Shown here in pieces: positions 1 to 9,812 of a stretch of 64,000 nucleotides of DNA. The stretch's first letter is position 1, and each line of letters starts with the position of its first letter. Origin of the DNA: Maribellus sp. CM-23 (GTDB lineage: Bacteria > Bacteroidota > Bacteroidia > Bacteroidales > Prolixibacteraceae); assembly GCF_021354595.1 (NCBI RefSeq), contig NZ_JADWYJ010000008.1, forward strand, positions 62,001-126,000. The letters run 5' to 3'. The notes below the pieces were generated by a model that did not search any database, had not been told where the DNA came from, and saw only the letters and a list, made by a program, of their open reading frames with translations. The translations under genes and the position numbers were made by a program.

Positions 1-77
1 AAAACCCGGCTTTCGTTGCTCCATTATTGTGAGAAACAAAGATTTCAACTACATTTAAAAGTAAAATTACAGCTTGT

Positions 78-914
78 ATGGAATCTTTTGAACAACTACT
101 CGACCACACCATTTTTAAATACAAGGAATTTGTTTTTAGCCTGAAATCATTGCTGGTTATTGTGATGGCTATACTGTTCACAATGGCTTTGCTTTGGGTT
201 ATCAAAAAAATTCTTTTCCGAAAAAGAAAGGCCATGGACGCCTCAAAATACGGAAGTCTGATCAGCGTATTTCAGATTATAAAATACGTGGTTTGGATCA
301 TTACAATTCTTATCATTCTCGAATCGTTTGGTCTTAAACTGACTGTTTTGCTGGCTGGCTCCGCTGCACTGCTGGTTGGTGTTGGACTAGGCTTGCAAAG
401 TACGTTCAACGATTTTATTTCCGGAATTATTCTCTTGTTTGAAGGTTCCATCAGGGTGGGCGATATTCTGGAAGTAGACCAGGACTTGATAGAAATAACT
501 AAAATCGGCTTAAGAACTTCGGAGGCACTTAACCGCGATGACATTGTAGTGATCATTCCCAATTCTACCATCACCAATAATAAAGTGATCAACTGGAGCC
601 ACCAGTCACACAAAACCAGGTTTCGGATTAAAGTAGGTGTGGCTTACGGCAGCGATATTGACCTGGTGGAGAAACTCCTGAAAGAAAGCGCACAAGAACA
701 TCCCGAGGTAATTGAACACGACAAAATAAAGGCTCGTTTCCTCGATTTCGGCAACTCTTCACTCGATTTTGAGCTGTTGTTTTTTAGCCAGAACATCTTC
801 CGTATCGAAAACGTAAAGTCAGACATCCGAAAAGCCATCAACCAAAAGTTTAACGACAACAAAGTAAATATTCCTTTCCCTCAATTGGATTTGCATATAA
901 AATCAGGCAAATAA
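78..914 (+). CDS. MscS-family mechanosensitive channel
   Basis: This is a small-conductance mechanosensitive channel of the MscS family, which sits in the inner membrane and releases solutes during hypo-osmotic shock. The 278-residue length is close to that of E. coli MscS. Three hydrophobic segments are visible at about residues 18-46, 60-85 and 88-115. The last is the glycine- and alanine-rich pore helix (VLLAGSAALLVGVGLGLQS), followed directly by the family's NDFISGIILLFEG stretch. The rest is the soluble beta and alpha/beta vestibule. It stands alone upstream of an unrelated alpha-galactosidase. Confidence in the family is high; ion selectivity cannot be read from the sequence. Confidence 0.93.
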   Translation: MESFEQLLDHTIFKYKEFVFSLKSLLVIVMAILFTMALLWVIKKILFRKRKAMDASKYGSLISVFQIIKYVVWIITILIILESFGLKLTVLLAGSAALLVGVGLGLQSTFNDFISGIILLFEGSIRVGDILEVDQDLIEITKIGLRTSEALNRDDIVVIIPNSTITNNKVINWSHQSHKTRFRIKVGVAYGSDIDLVEKLLKESAQEHPEVIEHDKIKARFLDFGNSSLDFELLFFSQNIFRIENVKSDIRKAINQKFNDNKVNIPFPQLDLHIKSGK

Positions 915-1004
915 AGACGACACACGCGTCAGAAAGAATGTACTCTAATGCGGACTATGGGCATTGTGCATTCGAAACAGAACCTAAAACGAGGTACTTT
1001 TTAG

Positions 1005-1012
1005 TAGCTTTG
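1005..1012 (+). promoter_or_regulatory. Candidate -7 box (TAGCTTTG) of the alpha-galactosidase gene
   Basis: The octamer matches the Bacteroidota -7 consensus TAnnTTTG exactly. It lies 85 bases before the ATG, giving a leader of roughly 80 nt. No clear TTG -33 element is seen at 19-21 nt spacing, so this is a moderate call. Confidence 0.4.
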
Positions 1013-1097
1013 TCCTGAACAAAAGAAAATACCTGTTTAAAAGAGTCTGTAGTCAATACTTTAAAGCATACAAACTGATTCTAATTAACATACAACC

Positions 1098-2342
1098 ATG
1101 ACAAAGCTTCAATTCGCTTCCATTATTTTTAGCCTCTTGCTCTTATCGTGCAATACCCAAAGTCCTGAAAATTCAGCAGAAGAACAAGCAGAATTAAAAC
1201 CACCACTAATGGGTTGGGCCAGCTGGAACAATTACCGGGTTGATATTGACGAGAATATTATTAAATCGCAGGCCGACGCGATGAGCGAGCTAAACTTAAC
1301 ACAGTATGGCTACAATTATATAAACATTGATGATGGTTTTTGGGGAGGAAGAGATTCTTGCGGACAAATAATATCGCATCAGGAGAAATTCCCAAAAGGG
1401 ATGAAACACATTGCCGAATATATTCATTCGAAAGGCTTGAAAGCCGGAATTTATACAGATGCCGGCATCAACACCTGTGCCTCCTATTGGGACAATGACA
1501 CCATTGGTGTTGGCATGGGATTATATGGTTATGAAGTACAAGACTTAACTACTTTTTTAAAAGACTGGAATTTCGATTTTCTGAAAGTGGATTGGTGTGG
1601 CGGAGAGTGGCTGGGCCTTGACGAAGAAACCCGCTACTCTGAAATCGGACAATTGGCCCGAGCAATAAAGCCTTCGGTTAATTTTAATGTCTGCCGTTGG
1701 AAATTTCCTGGTAAATGGGTTACACAAGTTGCCGATTCGTGGAGAATTTCAGGAGATATTGCCAACAGCTTTGGCTCTGTTCTTCATATTATCGATCAGA
1801 ATGCCGACCTCTGGCAGTATTGCTCCTATGGCCGCTATAACGATATGGACATATTACAGGTAGGAAGAGGGATGTCGTACGAAGAAGATAAAACACATTT
1901 TACGATGTGGTGCATGATGCATTCGCCCTTGCTTTTGGGCAACGATTTAACCCGCTTGTCGGAGCAAACAAAAGAGATCATTACCAACAAGGAAATTATT
2001 AATTTAAACCAGAGCAAATTTGTTTATCAGGCACGCCGAATAATAGATTACGGTGATCTGGAGGTGTGGGGAAAACCACTCGTTTCAACTACCAGCGGAC
2101 AGGTTGCCATTGCTTTGCTCAACAGATCGGCCGAAAAACAAACCATAAGCTTCGAGTTGGAAACAGTCGGTATAAACCCGGAAAAAGGTTACATCGCGAA
2201 GGATTTATGGTCGAAAGAAATTTTTGAACGTTCCTTTCATACAAGCATTTCAAAAGAAGTTCCTTCGCACGGCGTATTGGTTTTAAAAATCACCGGAGAA
2301 TCAATTCCCTTTAATGTATTTCAGTACAAGGACAAAGAGTAG
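1098..2342 (+). CDS. GH27 alpha-galactosidase, secreted lipoprotein
   Basis: A 414-residue glycoside hydrolase of family GH27, the retaining alpha-galactosidase / alpha-N-acetylgalactosaminidase family. It releases terminal alpha-galactosyl residues. The N-terminus is a lipoprotein signal with a lipobox ending at Cys18. The (beta/alpha)8 barrel starts at PPLMGWASWNNY (about residue 35). The nucleophile is Asp165 in DFLKVDWCGG and the predicted acid/base is Asp220 in SWRISGDI; the 55-residue spacing resembles that of human enzymes. A C-terminal beta domain follows from about residue 330. The gene has its own promoter-like box and terminator. It is not linked to the SusCD operon 11 kb away, so its substrate (galactomannan, raffinose or glycoconjugate) is unknown. 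Confidence 0.93.
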   Translation: MTKLQFASIIFSLLLLSCNTQSPENSAEEQAELKPPLMGWASWNNYRVDIDENIIKSQADAMSELNLTQYGYNYINIDDGFWGGRDSCGQIISHQEKFPKGMKHIAEYIHSKGLKAGIYTDAGINTCASYWDNDTIGVGMGLYGYEVQDLTTFLKDWNFDFLKVDWCGGEWLGLDEETRYSEIGQLARAIKPSVNFNVCRWKFPGKWVTQVADSWRISGDIANSFGSVLHIIDQNADLWQYCSYGRYNDMDILQVGRGMSYEEDKTHFTMWCMMHSPLLLGNDLTRLSEQTKEIITNKEIINLNQSKFVYQARRIIDYGDLEVWGKPLVSTTSGQVAIALLNRSAEKQTISFELETVGINPEKGYIAKDLWSKEIFERSFHTSISKEVPSHGVLVLKITGESIPFNVFQYKDKE

Positions 2343-2351
2343 ATCGGAAAC

Positions 2352-2386
2352 AAAAGAAGAGCCCCATAACTGAGCTCTTCTTTTTT
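2352..2386 (+). terminator. Intrinsic terminator after the alpha-galactosidase gene
   Basis: An 11-bp stem (AAAAGAAGAGC at 2352-2362 pairing with 2374-2384) with an 11-nt loop ends in a T run. The A/T flanks are symmetric, so it could also stop the M16 transcript arriving from the opposite strand. Confidence 0.8.
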
Positions 2387-2412
2387 AATTACTTAATAAG
2401 CTAATCGATCCA

Positions 2413-5304
2413 TCAAATCTCGCTGAATAACTTCTTTGAATTTAACCGCGTTATTTTTCCATGGTTTTGTTCAATTTGCTTCATGTCGATCAGTTTTGGA
2501 TCACCTGTTATAACAATAACTATGGGTTTTCCTTTGATCTTTTGTTCATACAAATTTTGAATTTGCTCAAAAGTTAGGTTGTTTATTTTATCCATGTTTA
2601 TCTTTGCAGGATCATCGGTGTAACCAAGCTTTTCCCAGTCGGCAAAATGCTGACTTTTTGCCCGGAAAGTAGGCTTTGTCGTCAGGACACTCTGCTTCAG
2701 GTAAGTTTTGATGTTGTCAATACGCTCCGGATGTAAAGGCATATCTTTCAGCAACGCCATATAAAGGTCAACTGCATCGGCAACTTTGTCGGGCTGCGTA
2801 CCTACATATCCGAGGAAGTAGGTGTTTTTATTCTGAACAGGAGGTGTAGAAACGTAACCAACTGCCGTATAAGCCATTGAGTTATTTTCGCGAATCTCAT
2901 TCATTACCAATCCATTAAATCCTCCACTGAAATATTGATTAAATGCGTCTATCTCCACTTCGTCGGAAATACTGTAATCAAAACCTTCTACATAGAAATA
3001 GATTTTTGCTTGCTGAACATCAGAATTGGGAAGAAAATAAATTGTCTGCTTATCGTACTTAACGCGGTCGTCAACAATGGGAGATTCACTTGCTTTAACA
3101 CCTTCTTTCAGCGGCAGGTTTGCTTTTAATATCTCTGTCACTTCTGTTATCGGTCTTTTTCCAACGTAGTGGATATCTAGTTCGTAATCTGTAGCACGGA
3201 TTATCTCGCCGGTAAGCTCACTTATCGTAAGATAATACACTTCTTCCAGTGTCAAACGATCGATATAGTCTGATTCTTTATTATATAAAGCGTACGTCAA
3301 TAAAGCGTTGCCAAGTATATCCGCGCTTTTCTCTTCAAACATCAGGCGGTTTGACATTTCATTCCCGACCACACGATTTAGTTGCTTTTCATCAAGTTTA
3401 GGCATTAGTGTCTGCCGGGTCATTAATCGGCAAATTTCCTCTAAGTTAGACTCCAAGCCCAGTAAATCGATGTAGAAATAATTGTCAGTAACCCTGTATC
3501 TGCAGGTAGCGTTCAGCTCACTGAATTTTCGGCGTACGGACTGCGCATCCATATCGGGCATAATACCGGCTGAGTTCATCAAATCCGTAGCATATTTGAG
3601 CTTGGGCATTTTCTTTGTCCCTATGCCATATTTCAATGTAACGGAAAAATAATCATTCATGGGGTTTGACGAACAATGGAGCTTTACTTTGTTGTACAAG
3701 TTCACTGTTTCTACATCTGAAAAGTTATTATAAACCTCCGGTACCGGCTTCACGGGAATTGCTTTCAGGTATTCTGCATACGCAGATGTTTTTCCTTTAG
3801 GCTGATCAATCGGTTTGATATTTGGCTTTTTCAACTTGTTTTTTTTAGGAGAGCCTGCCTCTATAGACACAGTAAGGTGACCTGCATTGATATATTGTTT
3901 TGCAATTCGTTGGACGTCTTTTTTGGTTATGGCCTTTATTCTTTCAGGCATTCGGGTGAAATAGTCCTTCGGAAGATTGTAAACAAACATCATCCTCAAC
4001 ATTGAGACTTTACTAGTGGGGCTCTCCAGCATCATTTCATAATTTCTTAGCTCACTGCTTTTCACTGATTCAATCAGCCAGTCTTCAATATCACCATTCT
4101 TCAGCTTATCCACTTGTTCCATTACTATTTTCTCGGTCGCTTTATCAGAGTCGTATCTGCGTTGGTTTGCATCGTAGTATGGAACTGCCTGAACAAGGAA
4201 ACGTCCCTGATCACGTCGCGAATCGACAGTTGCACCTGCATATTGGACATCGCCGTCGAGCGCTACTTTGTCGAGCAACCCGGTATTCATTGAATTGGAT
4301 AGCAGGCTCGAGCAGAAATCGAGAAGAAACTCATCCTGATGCCCTACCGGAACACCTTTATACCCCCATATTACAGAAGGGGAATAGCCCAGTTTTGCTT
4401 TATAAGCCGGATTTCCAGAAAAGTCGGCTTCGAGATAAGATGGACGTTCAGGCGTGCTTTTTGCTTCCAACCGGCCAAACTTCGATTCAATTAAAGGCTT
4501 AGCACTTTCTGCATCAAAATTACCTACTAATATCAATGCCATATTCGATGGTACATACCAAGTGTTGTAAAACTCAATAAGCTTACTCAGCCGCGGATTT
4601 TTCAAATGTTCCGATGAACCTATAATATCGCGTGCATAAGGGTGTCCTTCGTATAAATAGGAAAATAAAAACTGGTTGATGTGCGTATTATTATTGTCCT
4701 GATACATGTTGAATTCCTCAAATACGTTTTCCAACTCAGCCTGAAATGAACGAAAAACAGGATTCATCATGCGTTCGGAATACAAATCGAGCCATTTTTC
4801 TAACTGATATGATGGAAGGTTGTTGTAATAAATAGTCATATCGTAAGAAGTTCCGGCATTTAAGCCTTCTCCTCCCATACCTTCCACCAGATTGGAAAAT
4901 TCACTGGTATTGGCATATTGAGCTGCCAACAGCGACTCTTCGTTTATTTTTGTCTCTAACTCAGTACGAATAAGTGGATCTGAAGCCTCGGCATATTCGT
5001 CGTACAAGTGAATAATGCGGTCGTAATGCGTTTTCTCTTTTTCCCAGTCCAGCGAACCTATTTTATGAGTCCCTTTAAACAGGACATGCTCCAGGTAATG
5101 GGCCAGACCTGTATATTCAGCGGGTTCGTCGATAGAGCCCGCACGTACTGCCACCACACCAGTAATATCCGGTTGATTGGTGTCGGGCCAAAGATAAACG
5201 GTTAAGCCATTATCCAGCCTGTATGTTTTAAACTCCTGAGAATAAAGGCTGTTTGCAAACAGGCAAAGCACTGTTAGCAAAAAAAGGTTAGTTACACTTT
5301 TCAT
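2413..5304 (-). CDS. M16 (pitrilysin-type) zinc metallopeptidase, double length
   Basis: A 963-residue exported M16 peptidase with a signal peptide cleaved near residue 22. The inverted zinc motif HxxEH is His69-Tyr-Leu-Glu72-His73 (HYLEHVLFKGTH). The further glutamate ligand is expected about 75 residues later, in a Glu-rich stretch (VEGMGGEGLNAGTSYD). The protein has two M16 halves; the second half (from about residue 520) shows no HxxEH and should be the inactive partner that closes the chamber. Such enzymes degrade oligopeptides. It follows the T9SS protease operon on the same strand with an 81-bp gap, which fits a role in peptide breakdown. Its own promoter is not obvious. Confidence 0.92.
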   Translation of the reverse strand: MKSVTNLFLLTVLCLFANSLYSQEFKTYRLDNGLTVYLWPDTNQPDITGVVAVRAGSIDEPAEYTGLAHYLEHVLFKGTHKIGSLDWEKEKTHYDRIIHLYDEYAEASDPLIRTELETKINEESLLAAQYANTSEFSNLVEGMGGEGLNAGTSYDMTIYYNNLPSYQLEKWLDLYSERMMNPVFRSFQAELENVFEEFNMYQDNNNTHINQFLFSYLYEGHPYARDIIGSSEHLKNPRLSKLIEFYNTWYVPSNMALILVGNFDAESAKPLIESKFGRLEAKSTPERPSYLEADFSGNPAYKAKLGYSPSVIWGYKGVPVGHQDEFLLDFCSSLLSNSMNTGLLDKVALDGDVQYAGATVDSRRDQGRFLVQAVPYYDANQRRYDSDKATEKIVMEQVDKLKNGDIEDWLIESVKSSELRNYEMMLESPTSKVSMLRMMFVYNLPKDYFTRMPERIKAITKKDVQRIAKQYINAGHLTVSIEAGSPKKNKLKKPNIKPIDQPKGKTSAYAEYLKAIPVKPVPEVYNNFSDVETVNLYNKVKLHCSSNPMNDYFSVTLKYGIGTKKMPKLKYATDLMNSAGIMPDMDAQSVRRKFSELNATCRYRVTDNYFYIDLLGLESNLEEICRLMTRQTLMPKLDEKQLNRVVGNEMSNRLMFEEKSADILGNALLTYALYNKESDYIDRLTLEEVYYLTISELTGEIIRATDYELDIHYVGKRPITEVTEILKANLPLKEGVKASESPIVDDRVKYDKQTIYFLPNSDVQQAKIYFYVEGFDYSISDEVEIDAFNQYFSGGFNGLVMNEIRENNSMAYTAVGYVSTPPVQNKNTYFLGYVGTQPDKVADAVDLYMALLKDMPLHPERIDNIKTYLKQSVLTTKPTFRAKSQHFADWEKLGYTDDPAKINMDKINNLTFEQIQNLYEQKIKGKPIVIVITGDPKLIDMKQIEQNHGKITRLNSKKLFSEI

Positions 5305-5385
5305 TTCTAAATTTTTAAGAAATTGACAATTTCACAACTTTTAGAAACCTGTTTAATTCATAAAGAATAATTACAGGTAAAAAAT

Positions 5386-6306
5386 CTATCTGGCCCATTT
5401 CAAAGAAACGAGCATAGTTTGGTTCATTACATTGTCACTTGGAGCTATGATGTATGCAAAATCGATGGAGATTCCGGAGAAATGAACACCGCAGCCAGCA
5501 GTGCCATATGAAGCGCCTATCTTTTCATCTTCAAAATGATAGCCTGTACGCAGGCAAAGCAGGTTATCGTAGGCATATTCGGCCCCAATGCCTCCTGCAA
5601 ACCCGGTATTATCAGGCGATAATTGGTAAGCTGCGTCCATAACACCTGTCAGCGAGTGTTTTTTTGTAATAGAATAACTGTAGGCAGCACCTGTATTGGT
5701 TCGAGTCGGCAAGCTGTATTTTGAATTGCCGTAATCTGTTTTTGTGCCCAGATTAGAAAATCCCAAACCTACGCTCAAACTTTCTTTACTGTATAGAAGC
5801 GAGACATCGGCAGCAACAGCCGATGCTTTTTTCGTGCCGCCCAGGTCGGACCCGAAATAACGCACAGTAGCACCAGCTGCAACTTTGGCACTAATCTTAT
5901 AACCAAGGCCTAGTTCCAGCGCGTATTCTGAAGGAGTGAAGATCCCGGTTATATTTCCGTTATCACTGGTTTTTTCGACAGCCGGCATGTTATTGAAATG
6001 AGCGCCTGCTGCAATACTAAAGTTTTTGAACCTTGTGTAGCCGCCAATATTTACAAGTTTGTTGTTTGCATCCTGAGGTTGCCACAACAAGTATGACACT
6101 GCTATTTCGGTCGGGCGTAGCGTATCCTGAAATACGGCGGCAGTGTTGCGCTGAGCAGCAAAAGCCGACTGCAAAACATACCCCGCATTACCCATGGCCG
6201 CTGTCCTAGTATCCGACATATAGTTTAAAAACGGAACCGCCTGTCCCGACGATAGTTTAACAATAATTGTTAAGAACAGAATGCTTATAAAAAATCGTTT
6301 TCTCAT
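5386..6306 (-). CDS. PorV/PorQ-family outer membrane beta-barrel protein
   Basis: A 306-residue exported protein with a signal peptide (cut near residue 22) and alternating beta-strand character to a terminal aromatic/basic residue pair. It has the PorV/PorQ start (FLNYMSDTRTAAMGNAGYVL) found in T9SS barrels that carry or anchor CTD cargo. Its ATG overlaps the stop codon of the upstream subtilisin by 4 bp (ATGA), so the two are translationally coupled. That subtilisin carries a T9SS sorting domain, which makes a dedicated shuttle or anchor plausible. Core PorV normally lies elsewhere on the chromosome, so this is probably an accessory paralogue. Confidence 0.8.
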   Translation of the reverse strand: MRKRFFISILFLTIIVKLSSGQAVPFLNYMSDTRTAAMGNAGYVLQSAFAAQRNTAAVFQDTLRPTEIAVSYLLWQPQDANNKLVNIGGYTRFKNFSIAAGAHFNNMPAVEKTSDNGNITGIFTPSEYALELGLGYKISAKVAAGATVRYFGSDLGGTKKASAVAADVSLLYSKESLSVGLGFSNLGTKTDYGNSKYSLPTRTNTGAAYSYSITKKHSLTGVMDAAYQLSPDNTGFAGGIGAEYAYDNLLCLRTGYHFEDEKIGASYGTAGCGVHFSGISIDFAYIIAPSDNVMNQTMLVSLKWAR

Positions 6307-8984
6307 AACTTGATTATCTGTTTCTTTATTTCTTTTTCGTCGTATTTTATATGCACATTATATACACCACCACTAAATGCTGTCATATCAATTTTGGCCG
6401 CTTCAAAGGGTGAGATATCCATTTCCGCTTCGAATACTTTTGCACCTGAATTGCTAAAAATTGTAACCAACGAACGTTGATCTTTGCCTGTGCGCAACCA
6501 TACGAAATCTTTTACAGGGTTAGGATAAATGTCAACTTCCTGATTGTCGTCTCGTACCAGAATACTAAACTGCTGTGAGACTGATTTTCCCATAGCGTCA
6601 GTTGCAGTGATTGTAACGTGCGACAAACCGTAAGCCATGGACACAGCATATAAGGTTCCATTGTTTTCGTTTACGTTGACCACATTGGGCGCGGTATTGG
6701 TAAAGGTATAGCGTAAAAGTTCGTTATCCTGATCGGTGAAATAATTGGCGATAGTAAACGATTTTTGCTGGCCAGTTGCACCAAAATATAGATCTTCAAT
6801 CGAACTTACAATTTCAGGATCGTGATTTTCAAAAACCTCATAATTGATTGTCTCGGAGACAGACATAGCATATTTGTCTTCCAGGGTAAGCACCATGCTA
6901 TGTATTCCCGGGTCATTTTCTTTGCCGGCAATGGTAACTTGTGCATTTCCGTTGCCCAAATCGACCAAGTCAACGCCATCGATGGCAGGCTGCAGAGTCC
7001 AGGTTATTTCGTGTCCGTCGGGGTCACTACCCGAGAAACGCAACACAACTGTTTCGTGTTTTTTCATTGTGACATTGACGCTGTCTTGGACAACAATAAG
7101 AGGTGGATTGTTAGACAGGGTAGTTTGTGTTACCTGTGTTGACAGCGGCGAAAAGTTACCTGAAAAATCGAAGGCATTAACTCTAAAATAATACTGGGTA
7201 TTAAAATCCAGCCCATTTATTTCAGCTTCATAGGTATCTCCGGCTTTCAGGTTGCCGGTTGAAAAACTGCGGATCATCACATCTCCGGTTGGGTTATTTA
7301 CATTGAGGCCTGTTAGTGCTGTTTGGCTATAATACACGTTAAAGCCCGATGCTTTCCCGTCGTCAGGATCAGAGGGGACTGTCCAGCGCAGAGTAACGAT
7401 GTTGGAGCGCACATTGCCGGTAACTGTCCCCACTCCCGATGGTGGTGTGGAACTGCCACTGGCAAGCGCTGCCGTTGCATTTACCAATTTTCCGAGTTTT
7501 CCCCGGTAGCTTGAATTGTAGTTATCGATATTTATAGCGCTGTTCTCAAGTCTTGCACGTAACATGTCGGCATTGTAACCACTACGTTTAAACTGCGATA
7601 GTACCAAAGCCGCAACTCCCGATACATGCGGGCAGGCCATGGAAGTGCCTTGCATGGAACGGTATCCGCCTACAGCAGTGCTAAGAACGCTGGTGCCCGG
7701 TGCTGCAAGGTCAACCCAGTCACCGTAATTTGAAAAACTTGCTTTGCGATAGTCTCTTCCAATGGCTGAAACTGCTACTACTTTTTCGTAAGTGGCAGGC
7801 GCTGCCGCTGCCCTGTCTTCATTGCCTGCTGCAAATATTACAATTCCACCGCGCATCGGGCCAGTTTGTTGCCCGTTCTCATCAATTCCAGCGTATTCAA
7901 TAAAATAGTCAACCGCAGCTTTGTCGGACCCTGGAATTTCGGTAAGCGTTTCGTACCCCCAGCTGTTTTGACAAATTACTGCACCATTGTCAGCTGCATA
8001 TTTAATAGCCTTGGCCCCATTGTTTCCACCATTGCCAGCATAAGGGTCGCTGGCGTCCACAAAAATCTGACACGACATGAGCCGCACTCCGGAGGTACTT
8101 TGCCCATTCCCTCCGGCAATACCACAAACTCCTTTACCGTTGTTATTTACCCCAGCAACGGTTCCTGCTACATGAGTTCCATGATCATGCGGAACCAATT
8201 TCCCAATGTCGGAAACAAAATTATAGCCGTAAATATCATCTTTAAAACCATTTCCGTCATCGTCGAGTCCCGAAGTTCCGTTTTTCTCGGCCTCATTAAT
8301 CCACATATTGGCAGCTAAATCTTCGTGTTCGTAGTCAATCCCTCCGTCGACAATTGCCACCACTACGTCGGGGGTACCGGTAGTATAGTTCCAAGCGTCA
8401 AAAAGGTTGATATCGGCATTGCCATCATCGTTTTGATAGTGCCATTGTTCGGACAGCCGCGGATCGTTGAAAGGCAGTGCGGCAGCAGCCGATTTTGTTA
8501 CATTGCTTGCCACTTCTTTTGTCACTTCTGTCACGCTGTTATCCCGAAACCAAGTTGCAACCGGGCGGTATTCGACCTTCCTTACCCCCTGAATACCGGA
8601 CAAATTTTGCCGGGCTTCGTTGAGCGGGACCTGTGTGTCAAACTCCACATCGTACCATAAGTGCAGTCCTGCCTTTCGGGTACGCGCTTCAAAGCGCCCT
8701 GCTTCCGGAAAGGTGCGTTTCATGGATCGTATTTTAGTTTTCGCAACAACATCTTCGGCGGCTAAAGCCGCAGTTTGTCTTTTTCCGCTGCGAACCGCTA
8801 TTTCCACTTTGTCAGAAAGCCCTTCCGATAACAGAATGCGGACCTGCCCCTGCTCGTATGTTTGTTCTACCTGCTGTTCGGGCTGAGCGGCCAATTTGAC
8901 CATATCCTCTTCATTTTGCAACAAAACATCGTTTGTACAGGCAAAAAATAAAAATGCAATCAGCAGTAGATAATGGTGTTTCAT
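6303..8984 (-). CDS. Secreted subtilisin (S8) protease with FnIII, cadherin-like and T9SS sorting domains
   Basis: An 893-residue serine protease. The signal peptide has a lipobox-like LFFAC (Cys16). A propeptide-like region runs to about residue 170. The S8 triad is Asp213 (IVDGGID), His268 (DHGTHVAG) and Ser448 (QGTSMACPH), with oxyanion Asn388 (AAGNED). A fibronectin III domain follows at about 510-620 and cadherin/Ig-like repeats at about 625-810. The C-terminus is a type A T9SS sorting domain starting VDIYPNPV. The start lies 6 bp after the preceding gene and the end overlaps the PorV/PorQ-like gene by 4 bp. A lipobox together with a T9SS CTD is unusual, and one of the two may not be used. 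Extracellular protein digestion is the likely role. Confidence 0.94.
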   Translation of the reverse strand: MKHHYLLLIAFLFFACTNDVLLQNEEDMVKLAAQPEQQVEQTYEQGQVRILLSEGLSDKVEIAVRSGKRQTAALAAEDVVAKTKIRSMKRTFPEAGRFEARTRKAGLHLWYDVEFDTQVPLNEARQNLSGIQGVRKVEYRPVATWFRDNSVTEVTKEVASNVTKSAAAALPFNDPRLSEQWHYQNDDGNADINLFDAWNYTTGTPDVVVAIVDGGIDYEHEDLAANMWINEAEKNGTSGLDDDGNGFKDDIYGYNFVSDIGKLVPHDHGTHVAGTVAGVNNNGKGVCGIAGGNGQSTSGVRLMSCQIFVDASDPYAGNGGNNGAKAIKYAADNGAVICQNSWGYETLTEIPGSDKAAVDYFIEYAGIDENGQQTGPMRGGIVIFAAGNEDRAAAAPATYEKVVAVSAIGRDYRKASFSNYGDWVDLAAPGTSVLSTAVGGYRSMQGTSMACPHVSGVAALVLSQFKRSGYNADMLRARLENSAINIDNYNSSYRGKLGKLVNATAALASGSSTPPSGVGTVTGNVRSNIVTLRWTVPSDPDDGKASGFNVYYSQTALTGLNVNNPTGDVMIRSFSTGNLKAGDTYEAEINGLDFNTQYYFRVNAFDFSGNFSPLSTQVTQTTLSNNPPLIVVQDSVNVTMKKHETVVLRFSGSDPDGHEITWTLQPAIDGVDLVDLGNGNAQVTIAGKENDPGIHSMVLTLEDKYAMSVSETINYEVFENHDPEIVSSIEDLYFGATGQQKSFTIANYFTDQDNELLRYTFTNTAPNVVNVNENNGTLYAVSMAYGLSHVTITATDAMGKSVSQQFSILVRDDNQEVDIYPNPVKDFVWLRTGKDQRSLVTIFSNSGAKVFEAEMDISPFEAAKIDMTAFSGGVYNVHIKYDEKEIKKQIIKL

Positions 8985-8990
8985 TCGATT

Positions 8991-9659
8991 TTATTTATTT
9001 TTTAAGAAATCCAGTAACAACACCAGTGACTCGGGTTGTTTCCACTTTATTTTATTCTGTTTCACAAATCGATTAAACGCTTCCTGTTGGTCTTTTGCCA
9101 GTTGCGATTCAATACCCTTACGCGTAGCGGGATATTCCTTCCCTGCAACAACAATAAAATATTTTCGCGTTAGCGGGAGAAGAGAACCGGCATCTTTTTT
9201 CTCCCTTAACTCCATATGATTGACGATACTTACGCCGCCAATTTCCATAGACGATAGTTTACGGGTTGCCTGCACGCTTGAAGATGATCCGTAAGCGCCG
9301 CTGTTTTCCTTCAGGGCACTAAAATCAGCTTCGACTAATTCTGCAAGAAAGCCTGTATTGTCGCCATTCAGTACATGCATCAATTGATTATTATATACAT
9401 AGTATTGATCTCTTCCAATACTTACCGACTCAATATCGCCCGAGGTAGCTTCCTTAATTTTTTCATTTTCCAGGTAATGCAACGTACTTTTAACCAGGTG
9501 TACGTTAAGTGGTGCTTTCAGCGATTGCTGATCTTTGAAGTAAACGGTACCTTCCTGAAAATCGGGATAGATATAAGGCCACATCGTTGTGACGTTTTGC
9601 GCCTTACTTGTAATGGCACTGAACAGGACAATGATGCAAAAAAGGACTTTTTGTTTCAT
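8991..9659 (-). CDS. Exported protein of unknown function, first gene of the protease operon
   Basis: A 222-residue protein with a clear signal peptide (cut near residue 20, SKA-QN) and no transmembrane segment. The mature part looks beta-rich in its first half and helical and basic at the end. I do not recognise a family. It opens a tight three-gene unit with the subtilisin (6-bp gap) and the PorV/PorQ-like barrel. It could be a protease inhibitor, chaperone or maturation factor for that enzyme, which is inference from position only. A near -7 box on the minus strand (CATATTTG, one mismatch) lies at 9693-9700. Confidence 0.75.
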   Translation of the reverse strand: MKQKVLFCIIVLFSAITSKAQNVTTMWPYIYPDFQEGTVYFKDQQSLKAPLNVHLVKSTLHYLENEKIKEATSGDIESVSIGRDQYYVYNNQLMHVLNGDNTGFLAELVEADFSALKENSGAYGSSSSVQATRKLSSMEIGGVSIVNHMELREKKDAGSLLPLTRKYFIVVAGKEYPATRKGIESQLAKDQQEAFNRFVKQNKIKWKQPESLVLLLDFLKNK

Positions 9660-9751
9660 GGTCTTTATTTTTTTTAGAATTTAAATATCAATCAAATATG
9701 CTAAATATTTTCATGGTTATCATGAAATCATAAAAATCAAAATTGAGAGAA

Positions 9752-9790
9752 TTAAAAAAAGGGCGTCCGGGAAGGAACGCCCTTTTTATA
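9752..9790 (-). terminator. Strong intrinsic terminator closing the susCD operon
   Basis: A perfect 6-bp GC-rich stem (GGGCGT at 9761-9766 with ACGCCC at 9777-9782) is extended on both sides by A/T pairs. On the minus strand it ends in seven T. It lies 23 bp after the last gene of the susC-susD-lipoprotein operon and separates it from the protease operon, so the two are transcribed separately. Confidence 0.85.
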
Positions 9791-9812
9791 GAGTTATAAA
9801 AAGATCTTACTA

